From positions 1 to 26,816 of the IMG/VR virus record IMGVR_UViG_3300031658_000095: a stretch of DNA of 26,816 nucleotides. One strand, written 5' to 3'. Below are positions 7,129 to 15,005 of the stretch, in pieces. This stretch comes from a virus. Every line of letters starts with the position of its first letter. Position 1 is the first letter of the stretch. Below the pieces are notes generated by a model. That model saw only the letters and a list, made by a program, of their open reading frames with translations, ran no database searches and was not told where the DNA came from. Position numbers and translations under genes: made by a program.

Positions 7129-7641
7129 ATGTCATATAACGCAAGCCCAACATTTTTTGACGATTTAACTTCTGCTGGCTCTAGGCAATCAGAAACGGGT
7201 ATTACACAAGTAGCTTGGGAGACAGGCGGCAATGCAGGAGCTTCTAACGCTCACGGTCTTGGCATTAATATAGGCGGTGGTGAATTGCCAGCCATTCCTG
7301 CAATACCTGCAAACGGTATTGGTATGAATTGGACTTTAACTGATCAATTTTCAGTTGCGCGAACTCCTCAAGTATCACAAGTAATTGGCGGAGCAGGTTT
7401 TGTGCCAAGAAGCGGAAATGTAGCAACAACATGGGACACTACTCAAGTATTGTATACGCCTAATGGTGCAGCAGGTTCTGGTGGAATTTCTGGCAATGGC
7501 AGCGCTGTTTCACCATTAATGTCTATTAATACTGCTACTAACCAAGTTGATGTAGACAATGCCCCTGTTTACAATGCTTATCCGACAATTGATGGGCAAG
7601 CACATGTGGCATCACTTGATCCAGGATGGGTTTCAGTATAA
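7129..7641 (+). CDS. Gly-rich structural-type protein, paralog A (possible capsid decoration)
   Basis: 170 residues, ATG preceded by TTTTTAGGAGAAATAT. It is rich in Gly, Ala, Asn, Ser and Thr with no Cys, giving a beta-rich look. It is clearly related to the next gene: both have GIGINI-type GG-x-LP-x-I (here LGINIGGGELPAI), an IG-x-NWTL-x-x-Q segment, the shared GNVATTWDTTQ block near residues 96-106, and a C-terminal L-x-x-GWV end. The position after the major capsid gene and two terminators suits a minor head protein such as a decoration or head-fibre subunit, but I recognise no named family. The role is inferred from location only. Confidence 0.7.
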   Translation: MSYNASPTFFDDLTSAGSRQSETGITQVAWETGGNAGASNAHGLGINIGGGELPAIPAIPANGIGMNWTLTDQFSVARTPQVSQVIGGAGFVPRSGNVATTWDTTQVLYTPNGAAGSGGISGNGSAVSPLMSINTATNQVDVDNAPVYNAYPTIDGQAHVASLDPGWVSV

Positions 7642-7652
7642 GGAAATAGCTT

Positions 7653-8168
7653 ATGCCTAACGCAACATACTTCTACTCATCAGCAATACAAGGCGGGGAT
7701 ACCGCAAGGGCTAAGACGCCTAATGCCGAATGGTATAACGGTGCAAATCCTAATGCTGGAAACAACTCTGGCATTGGGATTAACATAAATGGCGGTTCTT
7801 TGCCTGAAATTACAGGTGAAAATAGCATCGGCTACAACTGGACGCTTTTGCAGCAAATGCCTAATATTTTTAATCCTTCGGTTATGCAAAGTAGAACCCC
7901 GCAGGGAGTATGTCCTATTGGCTGCTCTGCTAATGTTATTCGCATTGGAAATGTAGCAACAACATGGGACACTACTCAGCCCCTTTATACAGAATCTGGC
8001 GCAGCAAGTTCCGGTGGTTCAATTCCTCAACTTATGCAGTTTGGCCCTATTAGTGCTGGAACCAATCCTGATAATGTTAATGGCGCTCCTGTTGAAGGTG
8101 CGGCTCCTGTTTTGGTTGGGAGTGCAACTTTAGCTACATTGAGTGCTGGCTGGGTAGCCACACCTTAA
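7653..8168 (+). CDS. Gly-rich structural-type protein, paralog B (possible capsid decoration)
   Basis: 171 residues, ATG preceded by AAGGAAATAGCTT. It is the tandem paralog of the upstream gene: it shares GIGININGGSLPEI, IGYNWTLLQQ, GNVATTWDTTQ near residues 99-109, GAASSGG and a LATLSAGWV end. It differs in having a Cys pair (GVCPIGCSAN) near residues 86-90, absent from paralog A, which could form a disulfide or metal site. The two proteins are diverged over most of their length, yet 32 bases (7947-7978) are identical to 7414-7445. Head decoration or a paired structural component is inferred. No homologous family is recognised. Confidence 0.7.
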   Translation: MPNATYFYSSAIQGGDTARAKTPNAEWYNGANPNAGNNSGIGININGGSLPEITGENSIGYNWTLLQQMPNIFNPSVMQSRTPQGVCPIGCSANVIRIGNVATTWDTTQPLYTESGAASSGGSIPQLMQFGPISAGTNPDNVNGAPVEGAAPVLVGSATLATLSAGWVATP

Positions 8169-8197
8169 TAACACTGGGGCATCCGCTCCTTTACCTA

Positions 8198-8215
8198 AAA
8201 CCCCGCAGAGGGTTT
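8198..8215 (+). other. Small hairpin between paralog B and the AT-hook gene
   Basis: AAACCC (8198-8203), loop CGCAGA (8204-8209), GGGTTT (8210-8215), in the 65-base gap after paralog B. The stem is perfect but short, and only three Ts belong to the stem with no U-run after it. It could be a weak attenuator, or it may have no function. Confidence 0.35.
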
Positions 8216-8233
8216 AACTAAAAGGCGAAAACT

Positions 8234-8863
8234 ATGTTAAATGAAGCAGATTACGGACAAACCGATTTAGCAATGAATCGAGGATCTAACGCTGGCGATG
8301 AGACACTTTTGGTAAAGTTTTATACTTTTGCTCATCATAACCATCCTAAATCTAAAGAAGCAGGAAGGCCGATCTATGAGGATATTCCTTATATTAAGAT
8401 TATGGCTCCTGGAAATAGGGATAGTGTTGTTGAGCGTCCTGCTCGTGAAACCGATAAGCATCGGTTCCCACAGCACTGGAAAAATTTTCAAGCAAGGGAG
8501 AATCAAGACATTGTAGAGGGAACGCCTTTGTCTGAATGGCCCGCTATACAAGGCTCTCAAGTAGAAGAATTAAAGTTTATGCACGTTGTAACATTAGAGC
8601 AGCTTGTTTCTATGAGTGATGCCAATGCCCAGAATATTAGAGGCATATATGCTCTTAAAGAAAAGGCTCAAAGGTATCTAAATAGCGCCAAGGAAGGATT
8701 AGCAAGTGAAGCTCTAGCTGAACAGCGTAGCATTAATGCAGAGCTGCTAGAGCGCTTAAAAGCCCTTGAGAGCAATCTAGAAATTGCCAAGCACTATGCT
8801 CCAGAAAAGGCTGCCTCTAAACGTGGCCGCCCTAAGAAAGCTGAAACATCAATAAAGGAATAA
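8234..8863 (+). CDS. Conserved phage protein with C-terminal AT-hook (209 aa)
   Basis: 209 residues with the start ATG eight bases after AAAAGG. The N-terminal third contains GRPIYEDIPYIKIMAPGNRDSV and HRFPQHWKNFQARENQ. Next comes EGTPLSEWPAI and a helical LEQLVSMSDANAQNIRGIYAL segment that resembles a small helix-hairpin-helix-like unit. I recall this order (EGTPL-x-x-WP, then an EQLA-x-(V/M)-SD block) from many phage structural regions, with unknown function. The C-terminus ends in a charged coiled coil and KRGRPKK at residues 196-202, a textbook AT-hook core (GRP flanked by basic residues) that would bind the minor groove of AT-rich DNA. A protein contacting packaged DNA is inferred. Confidence 0.78.
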   Translation: MLNEADYGQTDLAMNRGSNAGDETLLVKFYTFAHHNHPKSKEAGRPIYEDIPYIKIMAPGNRDSVVERPARETDKHRFPQHWKNFQARENQDIVEGTPLSEWPAIQGSQVEELKFMHVVTLEQLVSMSDANAQNIRGIYALKEKAQRYLNSAKEGLASEALAEQRSINAELLERLKALESNLEIAKHYAPEKAASKRGRPKKAETSIKE

Positions 8864-8866
8864 AGC

Positions 8867-9601
8867 ATGGCCCGATATTTGGATGTTAATACTATTATCA
8901 ACCGAGCTGCGGTTGAGATGGGATTATTGCCTTCTGAAGATCCAGCATCAGATACAGGCGATACATTTATTCAGATGGTTGGGCTATTAAATTCCTCTGG
9001 GCAAGAACTGTGTGAGTTAAATGACTGGCCTATACTAATAAAAACCTACTCTATTCTAACTACGAGTGCTGACACTGGATCTTACGATCTGCCTGATGAC
9101 TTCAACTACATGATAGATCAGACAGGCTGGGATAAAACACGAAGGCTGCCTGTTGGCGGCCCTTTGTCTGCTCAAGAGTGGACATATTTAAAAGGGCGCA
9201 GCTTATTCAATGAGACTATCTACGCTTGCTTTCGTCAATTAGACGGTAAGCTTGATTTATTCCCTAATCCACCGCCTGATGGCTTAGATATTAGCTTTGA
9301 ATACGTTAGTAGAAGTTGGTTAAAGGAGCAGGGTGCAGAAGTAGCAACTAGAGACACTATAGGCTCTGGAACCGATGTTTGTATTCTCGATCCTTTGCTG
9401 TCTATTAAGTTCTTAAAGCTAAAGTTTTTACAAGCTAAAGGATTTGACTATTCTGGTGCTGCAATGGAATTTGACACTCTTCTTGGCGGAAGAATAGGAA
9501 AGTCTACAGGCGCACAGGTCTTAAATGCTTCTTATGGCTCTAAAGGAATGCGCTATATAACTCCTTATGGAAACACTAGTGACACAGGGTATGGATCTTA
9601 A
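8867..9601 (+). CDS. Head-tail connector / tail adaptor (T7 gp11 or P22 gp4-like role)
   Basis: 244 residues, ATG three bases after the previous stop. The N-terminal helices (NTIINRAAVEMGLLPSEDP, then FIQMVGLLNSSGQELCELNDWP) are followed by a beta region with DLPDDFNYMIDQTGWDKTRR and GGPLSAQEWTYLKGRSL. A further strand block, KLDLFPNPPPDGLDISFEYVS, follows. This sequence pattern is one I associate with phage adaptors placed between portal and tail nozzle, functionally like T7 gp11. In the virion it would bind under the portal as a dodecameric ring. It is encoded directly before the hub/nozzle gene, as expected. The C-terminal Gly/Ser/Tyr-rich tail is probably flexible. The role is inferred from family pattern and gene order. 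Confidence 0.8.
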   Translation: MARYLDVNTIINRAAVEMGLLPSEDPASDTGDTFIQMVGLLNSSGQELCELNDWPILIKTYSILTTSADTGSYDLPDDFNYMIDQTGWDKTRRLPVGGPLSAQEWTYLKGRSLFNETIYACFRQLDGKLDLFPNPPPDGLDISFEYVSRSWLKEQGAEVATRDTIGSGTDVCILDPLLSIKFLKLKFLQAKGFDYSGAAMEFDTLLGGRIGKSTGAQVLNASYGSKGMRYITPYGNTSDTGYGS

Positions 9602-9609
9602 ATGTCCTC

Positions 9610-9627
9610 AAAACAGCTAGTTGTTTT
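9610..9627 (+). other. Hairpin before the nozzle gene
   Basis: AAAACAG (9610-9616), loop CTAG (9617-9620), TTGTTTT (9621-9627). This gives a 7-bp stem including one G-U pair, then AAAACGG. The stem is AT-rich and its final four Ts belong to the stem itself, so it is not a convincing terminator. It lies in the 40-base gap before the ATG at 9642, which has no clear ribosome-binding site, so it could affect translation of the nozzle gene. Confidence 0.4.
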
Positions 9628-9641
9628 AAAACGGTTTTGAT

Positions 9642-12056
9642 ATGAGTTATCAGCGTAAAAAAACATTAGGCCGCTATGGAACTCAACTTGGGCAGCCAAG
9701 CATTACTAGTTATACTTTTCCAGCCGCGGTAGGCGGCATTAATGCTATTGATTCTTTAATGCTAATGCCTCCAGAAGATGCAATATACACTTATAACCTA
9801 ATGCCTAGTGAATATGGGATGAGGTTGCGCCAAGGCTATCGACAGTGGGCAACAGGCTGTGTTGTTGATCCCGCAGTTAATAACGATGTTAGAACAATTA
9901 TTCCGTTTGAATCCAATATACAAGACCAAGCCAATAACCGTATTTTTGGTGTAACGGCAGAAGGTATATGGGATGTAACTTTGTTTAACACTAATGTTCC
10001 TGTTAGAAAAGCAGCATTTGCACAGACTAGTGATCCCGCAGGATATGGAGTATGGGCTGAATTTACAGGTGACGCTGCGGGTTCAGGACTTAGAGGACAT
10101 TATTTATTCTATGCTGATGGATTAAATGGAATTTGGCAGTATGAAGAAGCAACAGATTTATGGGCGCAGCCTCCTTCCGGACTTACTGGGGCTGACTGGC
10201 GTTACATGCCTGATGGCGCAACTAACACTGCGTTCCCAGTCGATAACGTAGCTTTTGTCATGGTATTTAAGCAGAGAATCTGGGTGATTCTTGAAGATGA
10301 AGATGATGCTTGGTATTTGCCTGTTGCTTCAATAGGAGGAGAGTTAACCAGGTTTAACTTTGGGTCTAAAATGCCTCATGGTGGAAACTTGCAAGGATTA
10401 TTTACTTGGACTGTAGATAGCGGAATTGGCGTTGACGATATGATGGTTGCCATTGGCCGTGGTGGTGATGTAATTATCTATCAAGGTGAAGATCCAGAAA
10501 TTACTCCGACAGGAGGAACACCTTGGAGTACAAAAGGAAACTGGTTTATAGGACAAACACCTAACAGCCGAAGAATTGCTGTTGATTATGGTCCTGATCT
10601 TTATATTTTGTCAACTTATGGTCTGGTATCGCTTAATAATTTATTGCGTGGCGAGCCGCTGTCCGGAAACATGCCTTCTAGAAAGATAAGTAGATTTTTA
10701 AGGGCAGACGTTAAACAGGGCAACAGTTCCCCTTCATGGCAAATGGTTATTAACCCTTCTGATGGATTTCTTCAGATTATAACGCCTAAACCCACTTCAA
10801 CTCCTTATATTCAATACAACATGAACACTCAAACAGGTGCATGGGGATTTTGGGAAAACGTACCAATATTTAGCGCTGATTCTTTGGGCGGTGATTACAT
10901 AATGGGTGGCGCAGATGGTGTTGTATACATTAATAGCGGCACAATGGACGGCACAGAGATCGTTGCTGACAATGAGTTCCAAGATGTTCCAAATCCAGCA
11001 GCCCCAGCGCCTTGGACAGTACCTGTCGCCCTTGAGTTTCAGTGTGATGGCACTCAGGTTGCAGAAACCGAGTACCAAGTAGACTTAGTAACTGCCCTCA
11101 CGCAAGATACTGAGTACATTCTATCTTACAGAATTAAAGCAAATCCTCCTGTTAATTTGTTTCAGAACGTACCTACTGTCCCAGCAGGGGCGGAGTGGAG
11201 TAATCCTGTCCCAAATTCTTACTTATGCTCTGGCGCTCAGGTTGCAGAAACAGCTTATCAAGTGAATCTTGTTTTTGATCTAAAAGCAGGAGAACAATAT
11301 GCAGTTTCTTTTGATGTAGCATATTCTGGAGCAGGAACTTATAAGCTGGTAGCGGGAGCTGACGTTATTATCGCTTTTAGCTCAGGTAATGGATCATATT
11401 CAGCGAGCTATACCCCAATTGTAAATCAATCAACCATGAGCATAGTGGGTAATGTGGACTTTGTAGGTTTGGTTGGAAATGTTGAGGCAGTTCTTTATGA
11501 CGGGGCAGGACAGCATTCAGTTTCTATAGGCACAGAAGCTATGAATAGTCCTAGTTCTGGCAGCGGGCTGTTTACTTCTACTTTTACCGCAACAGCAACC
11601 GATACACAGATGGCGCTTGTAGGTGATGAAAACTTTACAGGCACATTCTATGAAGTCAGCTTAAGAGGTGCAACTTTTATAGGATCTCCCATTAATTTTA
11701 GGTGTTTAACTAGCTTTCAAGCTCCTGCTGGACATTCTAATTTTACTCGCGTTGGTTTTGTAAGAACAATAGGGCTTGTTGCTGGAACGGCATCACTGAC
11801 AGTAAAAGCTGTCTATGATTACAATATTCAGGAATATATATCTCCTCCGCTTGTTGTCCCAATATTAGGTGAAAATGTTTGGAATAGTGCTGTTTGGGAT
11901 AGAGATTTGTGGGATTTTAATTTAAAAGGGAGGTCTTTTACTTCTGGAAACTTAGGTATAGGGCGCTCATTTGCTATAGGCATGTCGGGCAATTCAGATA
12001 CTCGTATTAATATAATAGGCTGGGACGTACTGTTTAATGTTGGAGGCTATTTGTAA
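9642..12056 (+). CDS. Tail hub / nozzle protein with inserted duplicated beta-domain
   Basis: 804 residues. The start (SYTFPAAVGGINAIDSLMLM, then AIYTYNLMPSEYGMRLRQGY) matches a very common podovirus protein with PAPVGGLN-A-x-DS, a beta-propeller-like tail hub or nozzle comparable in role to T7 gp12 or P22 gp10. The C-terminus (NVWNSAVWDRDLWDF and the final GWDVLFNVGGYL) completes the same family pattern. Residues about 443-682 interrupt it with a Gly/Val/Ala-rich beta region in which two segments repeat: F-Q-x-VP (near 446 and 507), a Gly-x-QVAET-x-YQV-(D/N)-LV strand, and then a Y-(I/V)-(L/S) strand. These look like jelly-roll or carbohydrate-binding-type beta-sandwiches. The stop overlaps the next ATG (TAATG). 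The nozzle identity is fairly sure; the sugar-binding idea is inference. Confidence 0.82.
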   Translation: MSYQRKKTLGRYGTQLGQPSITSYTFPAAVGGINAIDSLMLMPPEDAIYTYNLMPSEYGMRLRQGYRQWATGCVVDPAVNNDVRTIIPFESNIQDQANNRIFGVTAEGIWDVTLFNTNVPVRKAAFAQTSDPAGYGVWAEFTGDAAGSGLRGHYLFYADGLNGIWQYEEATDLWAQPPSGLTGADWRYMPDGATNTAFPVDNVAFVMVFKQRIWVILEDEDDAWYLPVASIGGELTRFNFGSKMPHGGNLQGLFTWTVDSGIGVDDMMVAIGRGGDVIIYQGEDPEITPTGGTPWSTKGNWFIGQTPNSRRIAVDYGPDLYILSTYGLVSLNNLLRGEPLSGNMPSRKISRFLRADVKQGNSSPSWQMVINPSDGFLQIITPKPTSTPYIQYNMNTQTGAWGFWENVPIFSADSLGGDYIMGGADGVVYINSGTMDGTEIVADNEFQDVPNPAAPAPWTVPVALEFQCDGTQVAETEYQVDLVTALTQDTEYILSYRIKANPPVNLFQNVPTVPAGAEWSNPVPNSYLCSGAQVAETAYQVNLVFDLKAGEQYAVSFDVAYSGAGTYKLVAGADVIIAFSSGNGSYSASYTPIVNQSTMSIVGNVDFVGLVGNVEAVLYDGAGQHSVSIGTEAMNSPSSGSGLFTSTFTATATDTQMALVGDENFTGTFYEVSLRGATFIGSPINFRCLTSFQAPAGHSNFTRVGFVRTIGLVAGTASLTVKAVYDYNIQEYISPPLVVPILGENVWNSAVWDRDLWDFNLKGRSFTSGNLGIGRSFAIGMSGNSDTRINIIGWDVLFNVGGYL

Positions 12057-12499
12057 TGATAAAATTTAAACCTTTAACTGAGCAAATTGAATGGGATTGG
12101 ATAGCAAAAAGGGCTTGTCCTATGAGAGTTGAAGATTCTCAGGGATTAGTTGCTTATAATGAAATTACAGGTGACATTTCTGGCATTGTTATTATGGATA
12201 GCTGGACTAAATCAGGTTGTCAGGCTCATATAGCTATTGATAACCCTATGTGTATACGAGCTGGATTATTACGCGAAGCTTTTTTTCATATTCATGTAAC
12301 GTGTAATCGCAAATATGTTTTTGGAACAATACCTGCTGGCAATAAAAAAGCCTATAATTTTGATTTAAAAATGGGTTTTAAAGAAGTTGCTCGAATTCCT
12401 GATGGATATGCAGAAGGTGTAGACTATATAATTATACGAATGTCGAGAGAAAATAATCCTTGGCTACCTAAGCAAACAGAACAAAAGGAAGCAGCATAA
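12056..12499 (+). CDS. Phage GNAT-fold protein in the tail module
   Basis: 147 residues, ATG overlapping the nozzle stop. Its pattern is one I associate with a phage GNAT-superfamily protein near tail genes. An early Cys-Pro segment (KRACPMRVED) precedes GIVIMDSWTKSGCQAHIAID, the strand where GNATs hold acetyl-CoA, then LLREAFFHIHVTC and GTIPAGNKKAYNFDLKMGFKEV, where the second half (A-x-NFDLKMGFKEV) is the usual GNAT end with G-F. Many such proteins lack the full R/Q-x-x-G-x-G/A pyrophosphate loop, and I see only a degenerate version here. Acetyltransferase activity is therefore uncertain; it may be a structural or accessory factor. It is encoded between the nozzle and the internal virion proteins, overlapping both neighbours by one base. 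Confidence 0.72.
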   Translation: MIKFKPLTEQIEWDWIAKRACPMRVEDSQGLVAYNEITGDISGIVIMDSWTKSGCQAHIAIDNPMCIRAGLLREAFFHIHVTCNRKYVFGTIPAGNKKAYNFDLKMGFKEVARIPDGYAEGVDYIIIRMSRENNPWLPKQTEQKEAA

Positions 12500-14004
12500 T
12501 GTCTAATAAATCGCAAGTAACAGGTAAAGCTTGGGGTAATATGAATAATGCTGAAAAATCTGCTCATGTTATTGCTAGAGGAGAAGATAGAAGTGCTTTT
12601 GGCCCTAAACAAATAAAAGCTGGTCAAGAATGGCTTAACACAAACATAGGAAGCGCAAAAAAACAGCAAGCATTATTTGTTAAAGTTCGTACAGCCGCTA
12701 AAAACAGAGTAGAAGATGGAACATTTAATAATTTAGATGAAAATGCTGCCGACAGAGCTGTAATTTTAGGTAATGCAGCAAACACAAACGATTTATCAAC
12801 TAATGTTGGATTTCGCAGCCCTATTGATATGTCTCCTTATTCTCAAGTAAACGCAAACGAAAACAATTTTTCTTTTGACGGGCAGACAAGTGGAGCATGG
12901 GACAATAATAAAGGATGGACTCTTTGGAACCCAGAAATAGGAGAGTTTCAAAGCTTTTCTGATCCTGGAAAAGCCGGAGGTGTAATAGACGGTAGAAATG
13001 ATTTTACGCCTGGAAATGGAGTTACTGGATATTATACCAATCATCTTGGAAATTTTGTGCTTGGAATATTGCCTTCAGCAGCTTCAGCAACAATTTTGCC
13101 AAACCCAACAGGTGAGGGAGATGGGTTTACGGCTTTACCTCCATCATACCAACCTCCAGCAGGTCAACCTCCAACAGGTCAGCTTCCCACAGGTCAACTT
13201 CCCACAAGTCAACCTCCGACAAATCAGCCTTCTGGAAATGTTCCTTTACCTTCTGATGATCCTACATTTTATGCTGAACAACCTCCCGCAGACACATCAT
13301 GGGACTGGGATTATTTTAAAAACAAGAATCAAGGAGATAACGCTTGGGGCGGATACGATGTTGATTATGGCGCTTTTGAGCGCTATCAGCCAGGTCAAGA
13401 TACTCCTTGGGGAATGCCTAGCGTTGAAGGCGGAAATGATGAATTTTATCAGCAACAAACTGCTAATTATATGCGCGACCAACAAGGGTTTTTAAACAGG
13501 CAGCGTAATGCTCAAAAAGCTGCGTATGAATCACAAGACAACCCTTATGAAAATTGGATGGCTGGCTCTAATGATTGGAGCTGGGCAAATAACGGGAAAG
13601 GACTGCCTACCGTTACAATGGGCGGAGGAGAACCACCTTCTCAGACGTTTAAACTTAGACAAGGCTTTACAAGAGACACTAGCAATTTAGGGATATTAAA
13701 CTCATTAAGTTCGCTTGATGCGTTTAGCGGTGAAGATGACCAAGAAAGAATAGCAAACTGGAGTCAGACAGATGCCAATGGTGTTAACCCTTCTGAGCAA
13801 TTTAACTGGGCAAGGCAAAATAGTCCTGATGATTTTATTCGGGGTTTTGGTTCTAGTTTAGATGCTGGCAACAAGCCATTTTTAACTAAAATTATGAACA
13901 ATCTTTATGTTGGAAGCGGCAGTGGGCCACAAGCTCCATCAGGATATGCTAATCCTGTTGGGTGGGGCAACAATTATACTAACGTAACAACAAGCGGAGA
14001 ATAA
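12499..14004 (+). CDS. Probable virion protein with Pro/Gln repeat linker (501 aa)
   Basis: 501 residues, ATG overlapping the previous stop (TAATG). No family is recognised. The first ~100 residues are helical and basic (VTGKAWGNMNNAEKSAHVIA). Residues about 218-246 contain five tandem pentapeptides of QPPAG/QPPTG/QLPTG/QLPTS/QPPTN type plus a partial sixth, a likely flexible linker. The remainder is rich in Asn, Trp, Asp and Gly with repeated aromatic-Gly patterns such as ENWMAGSNDWSWANNG. No signal peptide, membrane segment or enzyme motif is seen. The position between the nozzle and the other internal proteins suggests a virion or ejected component. Confidence 0.68.
   Translation: MSNKSQVTGKAWGNMNNAEKSAHVIARGEDRSAFGPKQIKAGQEWLNTNIGSAKKQQALFVKVRTAAKNRVEDGTFNNLDENAADRAVILGNAANTNDLSTNVGFRSPIDMSPYSQVNANENNFSFDGQTSGAWDNNKGWTLWNPEIGEFQSFSDPGKAGGVIDGRNDFTPGNGVTGYYTNHLGNFVLGILPSAASATILPNPTGEGDGFTALPPSYQPPAGQPPTGQLPTGQLPTSQPPTNQPSGNVPLPSDDPTFYAEQPPADTSWDWDYFKNKNQGDNAWGGYDVDYGAFERYQPGQDTPWGMPSVEGGNDEFYQQQTANYMRDQQGFLNRQRNAQKAAYESQDNPYENWMAGSNDWSWANNGKGLPTVTMGGGEPPSQTFKLRQGFTRDTSNLGILNSLSSLDAFSGEDDQERIANWSQTDANGVNPSEQFNWARQNSPDDFIRGFGSSLDAGNKPFLTKIMNNLYVGSGSGPQAPSGYANPVGWGNNYTNVTTSGE
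13150..13224 (+). repeat. Tandem 15-base repeats inside the linker-encoding region
   Basis: Five in-frame 15-base units encode QPPAG, QPPTG, QLPTG, QLPTS and QPPTN, followed by a 12-base partial unit (QPSG). Each unit follows the pattern CA(A/G)-C(C/T)T-CC(A/C/G)-(A/G)CA-(G/A)(G/A)T. Wobble and some non-synonymous differences show the units are not freshly copied. Such arrays change length by slippage, so copy number could vary among relatives. Confidence 0.8.
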
Positions 14005-14005
14005 C

Positions 14006-14995
14006 ATGGGTGGAAAAAATCAACCAGATTTTGGAGCGCTTGCGGCAGGACAAGGCGAAGAAAATCAGGCCGTAATTCGAGATCAGATTTATGCTAATCG
14101 CCCTACACAATATACCCCGTGGGGAGCCAATTCTTGGGAAGCTACCGCTGGAATTGATCCTGCTAGTGGGCAAGAAGTTACTAACTGGGCAAATACTGTG
14201 TCTTTAAGTCCTGAGCTTCAAGACATATATAACAAACAAATAGCTATTCAAGGCGGCAGAACTGATATTGCTGGAATGCTTACAGGACGCATGGGAAATA
14301 CTTTTGGTAGAGAAATGGATTTAAGAGGCGTTAACCCTATGGGGTATGCGCCTCAAACAAACTTTACTTTGACTGAGCCTGACATTGGCAATGCTTACGG
14401 AACTCGTCAAGCTGCTGAAGATGCCGTATATGGTCAAGCTATGTCTCGTATTGCCCCTCAACAAGAATCTCAAAGAGGTTCTTTAGAAATGAAAATGCGG
14501 AGTCAGGGATTAAAACCTGGAGATGCAGCATGGCAGTCTCAAATGCAAAATCAAGGACAGCAATTTAACGACCAAAATAATCAAGCTTTGTGGAGTGCTA
14601 ATCAAGCTGGAATGGCTGAATCTTCACAAATGTATAATCAAATGATGGGGCAGCAACAAAACAGATACAATCAGGCTATAGGGGCTAATAGTCAAAATTT
14701 TAATCAGGCAATGACTCAAAGCAAGTATGCTAATCAAATACGTCAGCAACAGATTACTGAAGCAATGCAGTTACGAGGATTTGAGCTTAATGAGATTAAT
14801 GCTTTGTTATCTGGACAACAAGTTGGAATGCCTCAAATGCCTAGTTTTAGTCAAGCAGAAGCCGCACAATCTGCTGATATTATAGGAGCTGGTGTAGCTC
14901 AAGCTAATGCAAATGCGGCCGCAGATCCAACTCAAGCATTGATTGGCGCAGGAGCTACTCTTGGTGCGGGATATCTAGCTGCAAATCCGTTTTAG
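14006..14995 (+). CDS. Gln-rich internal / injected virion protein (329 aa)
   Basis: 329 residues, ATG one base after the previous stop. The opening MGGKNQPDFGALAAGQGEEN leads to RPTQYTPWGANSWEA, a Pro-Trp-Gly pattern I associate with phage internal or tail-associated proteins. In the centre, PQQESQRGSLEMKMRSQGLKPGDAAWQSQM (residues about 150-180) matches a recurring pattern of a helix, then an N/S-Q-G-(I/L)-x-PG turn and another helix. The middle and C-terminal parts are Gln/Asn-rich, helical and low in charge, ending in a hydrophobic Gly/Ala helix (IGAGATLGAGYLAANPF). This suits a protein that is packaged and then crosses or lines the cell envelope. The N-terminus resembles that of the protein at 21453. 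Confidence 0.72.
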   Translation: MGGKNQPDFGALAAGQGEENQAVIRDQIYANRPTQYTPWGANSWEATAGIDPASGQEVTNWANTVSLSPELQDIYNKQIAIQGGRTDIAGMLTGRMGNTFGREMDLRGVNPMGYAPQTNFTLTEPDIGNAYGTRQAAEDAVYGQAMSRIAPQQESQRGSLEMKMRSQGLKPGDAAWQSQMQNQGQQFNDQNNQALWSANQAGMAESSQMYNQMMGQQQNRYNQAIGANSQNFNQAMTQSKYANQIRQQQITEAMQLRGFELNEINALLSGQQVGMPQMPSFSQAEAAQSADIIGAGVAQANANAAADPTQALIGAGATLGAGYLAANPF

Positions 14996-15005
14996 GAGAA
15001 TAAAA

